Part shown: one piece after another, positions 17,519 to 25,555 of the stretch
Position numbering within the stretch: the stretch's first letter is position 1
How the letters are laid out: every line of letters starts with the position of its first letter
From: Cupriavidus phytohabitans
GTDB taxonomy: Bacteria > Pseudomonadota > Gammaproteobacteria > Burkholderiales > Burkholderiaceae
DNA length: 64,000 nt
Direction of reading: 5' to 3'
Assembly: GCF_000426345.1 (NCBI RefSeq)
Contig: NZ_AUFE01000037.1
Coordinates: 1 to 64,000 of the forward strand
The notes under the pieces: generated by a model
Told to the model about the DNA's origin: nothing
Seen by the model: the letters and a program-made list of their open reading frames with translations, nothing else
The model's database searches: none
Translations under genes and position numbers: made by a program

Positions 17519-18445
17519 ATGAACATCACCCTCGACGAACTCCAGGCGTTTGCGGCCGTGGTCGACACCGGTTCGATCACCGCCGCCGCGCAGCAGCTGA
17601 ACCTGACCGTGTCGGCAACGAGCCGCACGCTCGCGCGGCTCGAGGAGAAGCTGAAGACCACGCTGCTGCGCCGGACCACGCGCCGGCTGGAGCTGACCGA
17701 GGAAGGCCGGGCCTTCCTGCAGAATGCGCGGGCGATCATCGACTCGGTCGAAAGCGCCGAAGAGCAGATGCTCGCGCGGCGCGAGAAGCCGTCCGGGCGC
17801 CTGCGGGTCGACGCCGCGACGCCGTTCATGCTGCACGTGATCGTGCCGCTGGTGCGCGGCTATCGCGAGCGCTATCCGCAGGTGGAACTGGAGCTGAACA
17901 GCAACGAAGGCATCATCGACCTGCTCGAGCGGCGCACCGACGTCGCGATCCGGATCGGGCGACTGAAGGATTCGACGCTGCATAGCCGGCTGATCGGCAA
18001 CAGCCGTGTGCGCATTCTCGCCAGTCCGGCATATCTCGACGCGCACGGCCAGCCGCGCAAGGTCGGGGATCTCGGCGGGCATGCGCTGCTCGGCTTCAAT
18101 CAGCCCGAGTCGCTGAACGTGTGGCCGATTCTTGGTGCGGATGGCGAGCCGTACCGGATCGCGCCGGCGGTGTGGTCATCGAGCGGAGAGACACTCAGGC
18201 AACTTGCGCTAGAAGGGGCAGGCATCGTCTGCCTGTCGGATTTCATGACCGCGCAGGATCGCGAGTCCGGGCGCCTCGTGCAGGTCCTTGCGCGCCACAC
18301 GCAGGACGTGCGGCAGCCGGTGCACGCTGTCTACTACAGGAACACGGCCATTTCGTCGCGGATCGCGTCGTTCGTCGAGTATCTGATCGAAGTGCTCGGC
18401 AGCGGGAGCGCCGCGCGTGGGGCGCCGGCCTGGACGGATCGATGA
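17519..18445 (+). CDS. LysR-family regulator, YafC-like
   Basis: This 308-residue LysR regulator resembles E. coli YafC, with the HTH segment ITAAAQQLNLTVSATSRTLA and effector-domain features GRLRVDAATPFMLHVIVPLV, NSNEGIIDLLERRTDVAIRI and GLRQLALEGAGIVCLSDF-like sequence (here ETLRQLALEGAGIVCLSDF). It is divergent from dkgB, as yafC is. The ATG at 17519 begins the domain; an earlier in-frame ATG at 17480 would place the box 17502-17516 inside the gene. It probably regulates itself, dkgB, and, by the shared box, the reductase gene at 18700. Confidence 0.9.
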   Translation: MNITLDELQAFAAVVDTGSITAAAQQLNLTVSATSRTLARLEEKLKTTLLRRTTRRLELTEEGRAFLQNARAIIDSVESAEEQMLARREKPSGRLRVDAATPFMLHVIVPLVRGYRERYPQVELELNSNEGIIDLLERRTDVAIRIGRLKDSTLHSRLIGNSRVRILASPAYLDAHGQPRKVGDLGGHALLGFNQPESLNVWPILGADGEPYRIAPAVWSSSGETLRQLALEGAGIVCLSDFMTAQDRESGRLVQVLARHTQDVRQPVHAVYYRNTAISSRIASFVEYLIEVLGSGSAARGAPAWTDR

Positions 18446-18556
18446 GCTTGCGGCATTGAGGCAGGTCGCGTGTGAGCACACATGCATTACCTGCGCAACG
18501 GCAGCGGGGCCCATCGGACGTCTCCTCTGCCGCCTCAGCATGCCAGGTCCATATCT

Positions 18557-18571
18557 TTGATCTGAAATCAA
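18557..18571 (-). promoter_or_regulatory. Second copy of the LysR-type box before the second Old Yellow Enzyme gene
   Basis: TTGATCTGAAATCAA is the exact reverse complement of the box at 17502-17516, flanked here by one more T and A to give a 17-bp interrupted palindrome (18556-18572). It lies 129 bases upstream of the reductase start at 18700, in a locally AT-rich stretch that probably holds the promoter (a TTGACC at 18578-18583 follows it). Confidence 0.65.
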
Positions 18572-18699
18572 AAATATTTGACCCATACAAGGCTTAATCA
18601 ACAAATATAAATCGCGCAAACTGCGATCCATCGAAGAACTCCCTGTGCCCGCGGCCACGCGACCCCGTGGCCGCCCCCCTTCCTCATCAAGGTCCACAA

Positions 18700-19809
18700 A
18701 TGAGTCTACTGTTCAAGCCCTTTACCCTGGGCGAGCGCCAGCTCGCCAACCGGATCGCCATGGCGCCGCTGACCCGTTCCCGGAACCCGGATGGTGTTCC
18801 GAACGATCTCAACGCGCTCTACTACAGCCAACGCGCCGCCGCCGGCCTGATCGTGACCGAAGGTACGGTGATCTCCCCCAGCGCACAGGGCTTCCTGTTC
18901 AACCCCGGCCTCTACACCCCGCAACAGGTGGAAGGCTGGCGCAAGGTCACGGACGCCGTCCACGCGAAGCGCGGTACGATCTTCACCCAGCTCTGGCATG
19001 TCGGCCGCGCGAGCCATGTTTCGATCCAGCCCGGTGGCATTCAGCCCGTCAGTGCAACCGGCCAGACCGCGAAAGACACCAAGGCCTGGGGTTATACCGC
19101 CGACGGCACGCCGGGTGCGGTCGATGTGTCCGAGCCTCGCGCACTGACGACAGGCGAGGTCTATGGCGTGATCGCCGATTTTGCCGAGGCCGCCGCCAAT
19201 GCGATGCAGGCTGGCTTCGACGGCGTCGAGCTGCACGGCGCCAATGGCTATCTGATCGAGCAGTTCCTGAACCCGGCGGTGAACGATCGCACCGATGAAT
19301 TCCGCGGCGACACCCTGGAGAGCCGCACCCGTTTCGCCTTGGCAGCCATCGATGCGGTCGCGGCGCGGATCGGTGCGCAACGCACGGCCATCCGCCTGTC
19401 GCCCTATGGCGGCCTGGGCGACATGGCCGCGTACCCTGAGCTCGAAGACACGTATCTCTATCTCGCCGATGAACTCTCCAGGCGGAACATCGCCTACGTC
19501 CACCTGATGGACCAGAGCACGCGCGGCAGTTCGGCCACGCCAAGTGATTTCCTTGAAAAATTCCGCCGTCGATTCACGGGCGTGCTGATCCTGGCCGGAG
19601 GCATGACGCGCGCACGCGCCGAGGATCTCATCGCCGACGGTCTCATCGACATCGCGGCATTCGGCGAGCCGTTCATTGCCAACCCCGACCTGGTCGCTCG
19701 CCTTGAGAACGACTGGCCCCTGGCCACGTCCATCCGTTCGCTCCACTACGGCGGCGGCGCCGAGGGCTACACGGACTATCCCGCCTACGACGGCAGGGCC
19801 GCGGCCTGA
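18700..19809 (+). CDS. Old Yellow Enzyme family alkene reductase, second copy
   Basis: This 369-residue FMN reductase is a paralogue of the one at 15391-16506, with the same family blocks: ERQLANRIAMAPLTRSRNPD, IFTQLWHVGRASH, DGVELHGANGYLIEQFLNPA and ILAGGMTRARAEDLIADGLI. It should reduce electrophilic alkenes or nitro compounds. The ATG at 18700 starts the family homology; upstream residues are unrelated. The identical LysR-type box upstream links it to the YafC-like regulator. The MFS gene that follows after 102 bases may be cotranscribed. Confidence 0.92.
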   Translation: MSLLFKPFTLGERQLANRIAMAPLTRSRNPDGVPNDLNALYYSQRAAAGLIVTEGTVISPSAQGFLFNPGLYTPQQVEGWRKVTDAVHAKRGTIFTQLWHVGRASHVSIQPGGIQPVSATGQTAKDTKAWGYTADGTPGAVDVSEPRALTTGEVYGVIADFAEAAANAMQAGFDGVELHGANGYLIEQFLNPAVNDRTDEFRGDTLESRTRFALAAIDAVAARIGAQRTAIRLSPYGGLGDMAAYPELEDTYLYLADELSRRNIAYVHLMDQSTRGSSATPSDFLEKFRRRFTGVLILAGGMTRARAEDLIADGLIDIAAFGEPFIANPDLVARLENDWPLATSIRSLHYGGGAEGYTDYPAYDGRAAA

Positions 19810-19911
19810 ACTTGTTCGTCTCGTGCACCAGCGGCGTTACCGGCGTATCGGTCGCCGCTGGCCTCGCACGCAAACCCTCTTGGTCGATGTCATCCTGAAG
19901 GATCCGCCCCC

Positions 19912-21072
19912 ATGAAATCCAATACCGCACTGCTTGCGCTCGCCATCGGCGCCTTCGGAATCGGTACCACCGAGTTCGCGCCGATGGGGTTGCTGCCCGT
20001 GATCGCCGAAGGCGTCGACGTCAGCATCCCGACGGCGGGGATGCTCATCACCGCGTATGCGGTTGGCGTGATGGTCGGCGCGCCGGTGATGACGATGCTG
20101 TTCAGCCGGTTCGGCAAGCGTGCCGCACTGATGGCGCTGATGGCAATCTTCACCGTAGGCAACCTGCTGTCGGCGCTCGCGCCGGGATATGCGACGCTGC
20201 TTGCGTCGCGCCTGGTCACCAGCCTGAACCACGGCGCCTTCTTCGGCCTCGGTGCCGTGGTCGCCGCGAGCGTGGTGCCGAAGGACAAGCAGGCCAGCGC
20301 CGTGGCCACGATGTTCATGGGACTGACCATCGCCAACATTGGTGGCGTGCCGGCGGCAACCTGGATCGGACAGCAGGTCGGCTGGCGCCTCGCGTTCGCC
20401 GGTACCGCCGTGCTCGGGCTGGCCGCCATCGTCGCGCTCTGGCTGGCGCTTCCCCAGGGCGAGCGCGGGACCCCGCCAGACGTACGCCGGGAACTGGCCG
20501 TGCTCACCCGCCCGACCGTGTTGCTGGCGCTGGCGACAACGGTGCTCGGCGCGGGCGCAATGTTCACGCTCTACACCTATATCGCGCCGGTGCTGGCCGA
20601 TCTCACCGGCGCATCCGGCACCTTTGTCACGCTCTCGCTCGTGCTGATCGGGGTTGGCTTCACTGTCGGCAATCACGTGGGCGGACGGCTCGCGGACTGG
20701 TCGCTCGATGGCGCGACGAAGATCGTCCTCTCGGCGCTGGCGGTCATCATGCTGGTGCTCCCATTCGCCCTCTCCCATCATGTCACCGCGGCACTTGGAC
20801 TGTTGGCCTGGGGAGCCGCGACCTTCGCCGTCGTGCCGCCGGTGCAGATGCGGGTGATGGAAGCCGCTGCGGAAGCGCCGGGGCTGGCCTCGTCGATCAA
20901 CGTCGGTGCCTTCAATCTCGGCAATGCCCTCGGCGCCGCGCTGGGTGGCGGGGTCATCAGCATGGGACTCGGCTATCGCGCCGTGCCAGTTGCCGGCGGC
21001 CTGCTGGCCGCGGCCGGATTCCTGCTGGTGTGGCACGGCCGGGCCAGCAGGCGAGCCCTGGCGGCTTCGTGA
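19912..21072 (+). CDS. MFS efflux transporter (DHA1 family)
   Basis: This 386-residue membrane protein has 12 predicted helices and the DHA1 drug/H+ antiporter pattern (AraJ, YdhP-like): an N-terminal IGAFGIGTTEFAPMGLLPVI and the motif-A-like loop SRFGKRAAL. Members of this group export sugars, nucleosides or drugs. Its place behind two alkene reductases and dkgB suggests export of reduced or toxic small molecules, but no substrate can be read from the sequence. It lies 102 bases after the reductase gene in the same direction. Confidence 0.88.
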   Translation: MKSNTALLALAIGAFGIGTTEFAPMGLLPVIAEGVDVSIPTAGMLITAYAVGVMVGAPVMTMLFSRFGKRAALMALMAIFTVGNLLSALAPGYATLLASRLVTSLNHGAFFGLGAVVAASVVPKDKQASAVATMFMGLTIANIGGVPAATWIGQQVGWRLAFAGTAVLGLAAIVALWLALPQGERGTPPDVRRELAVLTRPTVLLALATTVLGAGAMFTLYTYIAPVLADLTGASGTFVTLSLVLIGVGFTVGNHVGGRLADWSLDGATKIVLSALAVIMLVLPFALSHHVTAALGLLAWGAATFAVVPPVQMRVMEAAAEAPGLASSINVGAFNLGNALGAALGGGVISMGLGYRAVPVAGGLLAAAGFLLVWHGRASRRALAAS

Positions 21073-21238
21073 GCGCTGTGGTAGCGCTGTGGGAGCACCC
21101 ACGCGCGTCATGCCAATCCCATCCAGCGCCGCGTGATGTCAGCCAACGCCCGTTTTGAACGTCCGCATCTTCGGCCCTGCCAACGCAGAATTGGCAGACG
21201 GCTGGCGCGACGGCGCCTTCGGACGGCATAATCGCATA

Positions 21239-21254
21239 CTGAAACTGGTTTCAG
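21239..21254 (+). promoter_or_regulatory. PtxS-type operator upstream of ptxS
   Basis: CTGAAACTGGTTTCAG is an interrupted palindrome (7-2-7) whose core TGAAACTGGTTTCA differs by one base from the Pseudomonas PtxS site TGAAACCGGTTTCA. It ends 16 bases before the ptxS start, consistent with autorepression. Confidence 0.8.
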
Positions 21255-21270
21255 CCCTGCGCCCCCGTAC

Positions 21271-22332
21271 ATGCCATCTCCCGCCGCCAAGCCGAATGCC
21301 GCGATTACCGTAAAGCCGGCAGACAAGCTCACGATCCAGGATGTCGCCGATTATGCCGGCGTTTCCAAGGCAACCGTCTCGCGTTACCTCAACCGGGGCG
21401 GCGAGCAATTGTCCGCGGATGTCGAGGCGCGCGTCGCGGCGGCGGTCCGGGAGCTCGGCTATAGCCCGAGTCCGATGGCACAGGCGCTCAAGCGTGGCAA
21501 GTCGCGGCTGATCGGGCTGGTGGTGGCCGACGTGACCAATTCGTTCTCCGTGGCGGTGCTGCGCGGCGTCGAAAAAGCCTGCCGCGAGGCGGGCTACATG
21601 GTGATGCTGTTCAACCTCGGCAACGACGAGCAGCTCGAGCGCGAGGCCATCCGCTCCCTGTCAGCCTACCGCGTGGAAGGGTTCATCCTGCACACGCTCG
21701 GCCACGACGCGGGTGCGCTGGCGGACGCGGCACGGTTGGGCAAACCCGTCGTGCTGGTCGACCGCAAGATCGGAGACGCGCAGGCCGATCTGGTCGCGCT
21801 GGACAACCACAGTGCCCTGGATGCCGCGGCGGACCACCTGGTCGAGGCCGGCTATGGGCACGTGCTCTTCGTCACCGAACCGGTCCGGGCCATCAGCTCG
21901 CGCATCGAACGCTCCCAGGCGTTCCAGGACTTCATCGCGACCCATGGCGAGGCGTTGGCCGGCGAAGTCTTCCAGTCGCAGGCCGGCGACGAAGCAGGCC
22001 TGGACCAGGCCCTGCGCGCGCTGCGCCAGCGCGCGGGCACGACGCCCGCCGCGGTGCTGGCCGGCAATGCGGTGATCTCGCTCCGGGTCGCGGCGGCGGC
22101 GGCGCGGCTGGGCTGGCAACTGGGCACCGACCTTGGCCTGATCGGCTTTGACGATCCCGAATGGGCCGCCCTGGTCGGCCCGGGCCTGAGCACGATTTCG
22201 CAGCCGACCGACGATATCGGCCGCGTCGCCACGAACTGCCTGATCGAGCGGCTGCACGGCACGCAGCTGCCGCCACGCCAGGTGCTGCTGCCCGGCACGC
22301 TGGTGGTCCGCGGTTCGACCCGGCGCGGCTGA
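21271..22332 (+). CDS. ptxS: LacI-family repressor of 2-ketogluconate genes, PtxS-like
   Basis: This 353-residue LacI-type repressor has the HTH TIQDVADYAGVSKATVSRYL near residue 20 and a sugar-binding effector domain. It follows Pseudomonas PtxS in many positions, for example MAQALKRGKSRLIGLVVADV, SVAVLRGVEKACREAGY and LVDRKIGDAQADLVALDNHS. PtxS represses the kgu operon and itself until 2-ketogluconate binds. PtxS-type palindromes lie just upstream of this gene and in the promoter of the downstream operon, and kguE, kguK and kguD follow, so the assignment rests on protein, DNA site and context together. Confidence 0.92.
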   Translation: MPSPAAKPNAAITVKPADKLTIQDVADYAGVSKATVSRYLNRGGEQLSADVEARVAAAVRELGYSPSPMAQALKRGKSRLIGLVVADVTNSFSVAVLRGVEKACREAGYMVMLFNLGNDEQLEREAIRSLSAYRVEGFILHTLGHDAGALADAARLGKPVVLVDRKIGDAQADLVALDNHSALDAAADHLVEAGYGHVLFVTEPVRAISSRIERSQAFQDFIATHGEALAGEVFQSQAGDEAGLDQALRALRQRAGTTPAAVLAGNAVISLRVAAAAARLGWQLGTDLGLIGFDDPEWAALVGPGLSTISQPTDDIGRVATNCLIERLHGTQLPPRQVLLPGTLVVRGSTRRG

Positions 22333-22458
22333 CGCCGCCCGCTCCAGCAAGGCGCGCGTGACGTGCGCGCGCCGGCACCTTCCCCTGCGGCCCCGCTGCA
22401 AAGCGCGTCGCGCGCGGCACTTTGACACCTGATTTATCGCCTTAGGGGTTTCCACTGG

Positions 22459-22486
22459 TGGAGAACTGAAACCGGTTTCCTATAAT
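22459..22486 (+). promoter_or_regulatory. Promoter of the kgu/ABC operon
   Basis: A perfect -10 hexamer TATAAT (22481-22486) lies 16 bases after a weak -35 TGGAGA (22459-22464). One PtxS palindrome fills the spacer and another covers the expected start of transcription, so repressor binding would block polymerase directly. Confidence 0.7.
22467..22480 (+). promoter_or_regulatory. PtxS operator 1 of the kgu promoter
   Basis: TGAAACCGGTTTCC matches 13 of 14 bases of the PtxS consensus and sits between the -35 and -10 elements. Confidence 0.85.
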
Positions 22487-22488
22487 CC

Positions 22489-22502
22489 TGAAACCGGTTT
22501 CA
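22489..22502 (+). promoter_or_regulatory. PtxS operator 2 of the kgu promoter
   Basis: TGAAACCGGTTTCA is a perfect 14-bp match to the PtxS palindrome. Its centre is 22 bp (two helical turns) from operator 1, so two dimers would bind on the same DNA face. Confidence 0.88.
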
Positions 22503-22556
22503 GACAGTTGCAGGCGTTCCCCGCGACCTGCGCAACCACCCACCTGGAGACAACCC

Positions 22557-23366
22557 ATGACCCACCACCGCCTTCTGCCAACCCTGCGCCGGCTGGCCAG
22601 GTTCCTGCTGCCGCTGATGGTGCTCGCGAGCGCCGCCGGCGTCCACGCGCAGACCGTTTCCGAGATCGTCAAGAAAGGCAAGGTCACGATTGGCGTGGTG
22701 TCCGGCGCGCCGCCCTTCGGCATCACCGACGCGTCCGGCAAGCCCGCCGGCTACGACGTGGACGTTGCCAACCTGCTGGGCAAGTACCTGGGCGTGCCGG
22801 TCGACATCGTGCCGCTGACTTCGCCCAGCCGCATCCCGGCGCTGGAATCCGGCAAGGTGGATTTCCTGGTGGCCACGCTGGCGCCCACCCCCGAGCGCGC
22901 CCGCGCGATCATGTTCAGCGCGCCTTACAGCGCGTTCGAGCTGACCATCTTCGCGCCAGCCACGGCCAAGTACGCCAGGCTGGCCGAGCTCGGCAAGAAG
23001 AAGGTGGGCGTGACGCGCGGCACCACGCAGGATTCCGCGCTGACGCGGCTGGCGGTGCCCGGCATGCAGATCGTCCGCTTCGAGGATGACGCGACCTGCG
23101 CCCAGGCCCTGATCAGCAACCAGGTCGAAGCCATCGCACTGCCCAGCACCACCGGCAACGAGATCCTGAAGGCGCGCGGCGCCGGCAAGTTCGACGCGAA
23201 GTTCGCCTTCTCCGTGCAGCCCAATTCCATGGCCGTGCGCAAGGACGCCTACGAGCTGCGCCAGTGGCTCAACACCACCATCGCCTACATCAAGCTCAAC
23301 GGCGAGCTCGACGCCGTCGCCCAGAAGTGGACGGGCAAGCCGCTGCCGGCGCTGCAAGTGTTCTGA
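22557..23366 (+). CDS. ABC transporter periplasmic binding protein (family 3, amino-acid type)
   Basis: This 269-residue solute-binding protein has a signal peptide (about residues 1-31, ending GVHAQ) and the family 3 signatures KGKVTIGVVSGAPPFGITDA, KPAGYDVDVANLLGKYLG and PTPERARAIMFSAPYSAFE. Family members usually bind polar amino acids or opines. Here the gene is the first of an operon that continues with two permeases, an ATPase and the kguEKD enzymes, all behind PtxS operators. I infer that its ligand is 2-ketogluconate or a close sugar acid, replacing the MFS transporter KguT of Pseudomonas. The start follows GGAGACAACC. Confidence 0.9.
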   Translation: MTHHRLLPTLRRLARFLLPLMVLASAAGVHAQTVSEIVKKGKVTIGVVSGAPPFGITDASGKPAGYDVDVANLLGKYLGVPVDIVPLTSPSRIPALESGKVDFLVATLAPTPERARAIMFSAPYSAFELTIFAPATAKYARLAELGKKKVGVTRGTTQDSALTRLAVPGMQIVRFEDDATCAQALISNQVEAIALPSTTGNEILKARGAGKFDAKFAFSVQPNSMAVRKDAYELRQWLNTTIAYIKLNGELDAVAQKWTGKPLPALQVF

Positions 23367-23419
23367 AACTCCAGCCCCCATGCCGCGCCGGCCAGCCGCC
23401 GGCGCGCCAGGAGACTCGC

Positions 23420-24187
23420 ATGAACTATCAGTTTGAATGGACCGCGGTGCTGTCGCAGGCAGACCGTTTCGCCGAAGGCGCCGCGATGACGCTTGGCCTG
23501 AGCCTGGGCGCGATCGCGCTGGGCACCCTGGCCGGCACCGCCTGCGCCATCGCCGCCGCCTACGGCGGACCGTGGGCTCGCCGCTGCGTCACGGCCTATG
23601 TGGAGGCCATCCGCAATACCCCCTTCCTGGTGCAGCTCTTCATCATCTTCTTCGGCCTGCCCACGGTTGGCTTGCAGGTCGATGCGCTCAGCGCCGCGCT
23701 GGTCGCCATGACCATCAACCTGGGTGCCTATTCGACGGAGATCATCCGCGCCGGCCTGCAGGCCGTGCACCGCTCGCAGATCGAAGCCGCGCTGGCGCTG
23801 GGCATGACGCGCTGGCAGTGGATCCGCCACGTGGCACTGGTACCGGCTTTCGAGAAAGTCTACCCGGCGCTGACCAGCCAGTTCACGCTGATGATGCTCA
23901 CGTCGAGCGTGGTGTCGACCATCTCGGTCGAGGAGCTGACCGCGGTGGCCAGCCAGGTCGATTCGCAGACCTTCCGCACCTTCGAGAGCTACATCCTGGT
24001 GATGGGCCTCTACATCGGGCTGGCCCTGCTGCTGCGCGCGCTGTTCGCCCTGCTCGGCAACGCCGTGTTCCGGCGCCGCCGCGCGGTGGCCGCCGCGAAG
24101 AAGCGCACGCGCGCCAGCGCCCCATCCAACGCACAGGCGCGCTCCAGGACCGCCCTGGCCCAGCCTGCCACCGGGAGCGCGCAATGA
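23420..24187 (+). CDS. ABC transporter permease (HisM/GlnP type), first subunit
   Basis: This 255-residue inner-membrane protein is an amino-acid-type ABC permease, with the leading segment GAAMTLGLSLGAIALGTLAG, the VEAIRNTPFLVQLFIIFFGL block, and the EAA loop EAALALGMTRWQWIRHVAL that contacts the ATPase. The C-terminal 40 residues are basic and alanine-rich. The ATG at 23420 follows CAGGAGAC; the longer in-frame reading from 23264 overlaps the receptor gene. Its stop overlaps the next permease start as ATGA, which points to translational coupling. Confidence 0.92.
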   Translation: MNYQFEWTAVLSQADRFAEGAAMTLGLSLGAIALGTLAGTACAIAAAYGGPWARRCVTAYVEAIRNTPFLVQLFIIFFGLPTVGLQVDALSAALVAMTINLGAYSTEIIRAGLQAVHRSQIEAALALGMTRWQWIRHVALVPAFEKVYPALTSQFTLMMLTSSVVSTISVEELTAVASQVDSQTFRTFESYILVMGLYIGLALLLRALFALLGNAVFRRRRAVAAAKKRTRASAPSNAQARSRTALAQPATGSAQ

Positions 24188-24834
24188 TCACCGAACTCTC
24201 CTGGAACCATCTCGGCATCTTGCTGGTGGCGGCGCGCTGGACCTTGTGGGTGACGCTGCTCGCTTTCGTGGGCGGCACGCTGGCGGGCTTCCTGGTCGCG
24301 CTGGCCCGCACTTCGCGCAGCGCGCTGCTGCGCCATGCCAGCCTCGCCTACATCCAGGTCGTGCAGGGCACGCCGGTGCTGATCGTGCTGTTCCTGAGCT
24401 ACTACGGCCTGTCCGTGCTCGGCCTCAAGCTCTCGCCGATGGTCGCGGCGATGCTGGCCATGTCGATCTACGCCAGCGCCTACCTGGGCGAAATATGGCG
24501 CGGCTGCATCGAGGCGGTGCCGCAGGGCCAGTGGGAAGCCAGCGAGGCGCTTGCGATGACGCGCTGGCAGCAACTGCGGCACGTGGTGCTGCCCCAGGCG
24601 GTGCGCCTTGCCCTGCCGCCCACGGTCGGCTTCTCGGTCCAGCTGGTGAAGAACACCTCCATCACCTCGATCATCGGCGTGGTCGAACTGACCCGCGCCG
24701 GCCAGCTGATCAATAACGCGACCTTCCAGCCCTTTGCGGTGTTCGTGCTGGTCGCCCTGATTTACTTTGCGCTTTGCTTCCCGCTGTCTGCGGCGGCCAG
24801 GCGCCTGGAAAGGAGGCTCCATGCCTATCGTTGA
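24184..24834 (+). CDS. ABC transporter permease (HisM/GlnP type), second subunit
   Basis: This 216-residue permease is the partner of the preceding one. It shows TLWVTLLAFVGGTLAGFLVA, YIQVVQGTPVLIVLFLSYY and the EAA motif EASEALAMTRWQQLRHVVLP. The start at 24184 overlaps the previous stop by four bases, and its own end overlaps the ATPase gene by 14 bases, so the three genes form one tightly coupled transporter unit. The heterodimer should form the channel for the sugar-acid ligand inferred from the operon. Confidence 0.92.
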   Translation: MITELSWNHLGILLVAARWTLWVTLLAFVGGTLAGFLVALARTSRSALLRHASLAYIQVVQGTPVLIVLFLSYYGLSVLGLKLSPMVAAMLAMSIYASAYLGEIWRGCIEAVPQGQWEASEALAMTRWQQLRHVVLPQAVRLALPPTVGFSVQLVKNTSITSIIGVVELTRAGQLINNATFQPFAVFVLVALIYFALCFPLSAAARRLERRLHAYR

Positions 24835-25555
24835 AGCACGCGACGTGCACAAATCCTACGGCCCCAATGCTGTCCTGAAGGGTGTGTCGTTTGCCATCGA
24901 GCCTGGCCAGGTGGTGGCCATCATCGGCCGCAGCGGCTCCGGCAAGAGCACCATGCTGCGCTGCCTGAACGGTCTCGAGGTGATCAATGCCGGCGACATC
25001 ACGGTAGCGGGCCACAAGCTCGACCACGAGCGCAAGCAGCTGCTCGACCTGCGCCGCGACGTGGGCATGGTGTTCCAGAGCTACAACCTGTTCCCGCACC
25101 TGACCGTGGGCGAGAACATCGCGCTGGCCCCGCGCATCGTGCGCAAGCTTGCTGCGGGCAGGATCGCTGCGATCGTCGACCAGGTGCTGGAGCAGGTCGG
25201 CCTGCTGGAAAAGAAGGATTGCTATCCCGAGCAGCTTTCCGGCGGACAGCAGCAGCGCGTGGCCATTGCCCGCTCGCTGGCGATGGAGCCGAAAGTCATG
25301 CTGTTCGACGAGGTCACTTCGGCGCTGGATCCCGAGCTGACCGCCGAAGTGCTGCGCGTGATGGAAAACCTGGCGGCCTCGGGCATGACCATGGTGCTGG
25401 TCACGCATGGAATGGAATTCGCGCGACGCATGGCGCATACCACCATCTTCATGCACCAGGGCAAGGTGCATGAGGCCGGGCCATCCAAGGCCCTGTTCGC
25501 GCAGCCGCAGACGCCCGAGCTGCGCCAGTTTCTCTCCGCGGGAGCGCTGAAGTGA
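24821..25555 (+). CDS. ABC transporter ATP-binding protein (GlnQ/HisP type)
   Basis: This 244-residue ATPase carries Walker A GRSGSGKST (near residue 38), the signature LSGGQQQRVAIARSLAMEP, Walker B VMLFDEVTSALDPE and the switch His in LVTHGMEFA. It powers the importer formed by the two preceding permeases. The ATG at 24821 has an AAGGAGG site and lies inside the end of the permease gene. The stop overlaps the GTG of kguE, so transporter and enzyme genes are translationally coupled. Confidence 0.95.
   Translation: MPIVEARDVHKSYGPNAVLKGVSFAIEPGQVVAIIGRSGSGKSTMLRCLNGLEVINAGDITVAGHKLDHERKQLLDLRRDVGMVFQSYNLFPHLTVGENIALAPRIVRKLAAGRIAAIVDQVLEQVGLLEKKDCYPEQLSGGQQQRVAIARSLAMEPKVMLFDEVTSALDPELTAEVLRVMENLAASGMTMVLVTHGMEFARRMAHTTIFMHQGKVHEAGPSKALFAQPQTPELRQFLSAGALK

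Noticed and set aside
18578..18611. Promoter TTGACC / TATAAA before the second Old Yellow Enzyme gene
   Set aside because: The spacer would be 22 bases, outside the usual range; the true promoter is probably nearby but not assignable by eye.
21073..21110. Repeated AGCGCTGTGG after the MFS gene as a regulatory repeat
   Set aside because: Only two copies, directly after the stop codon, with no palindromic or promoter structure.
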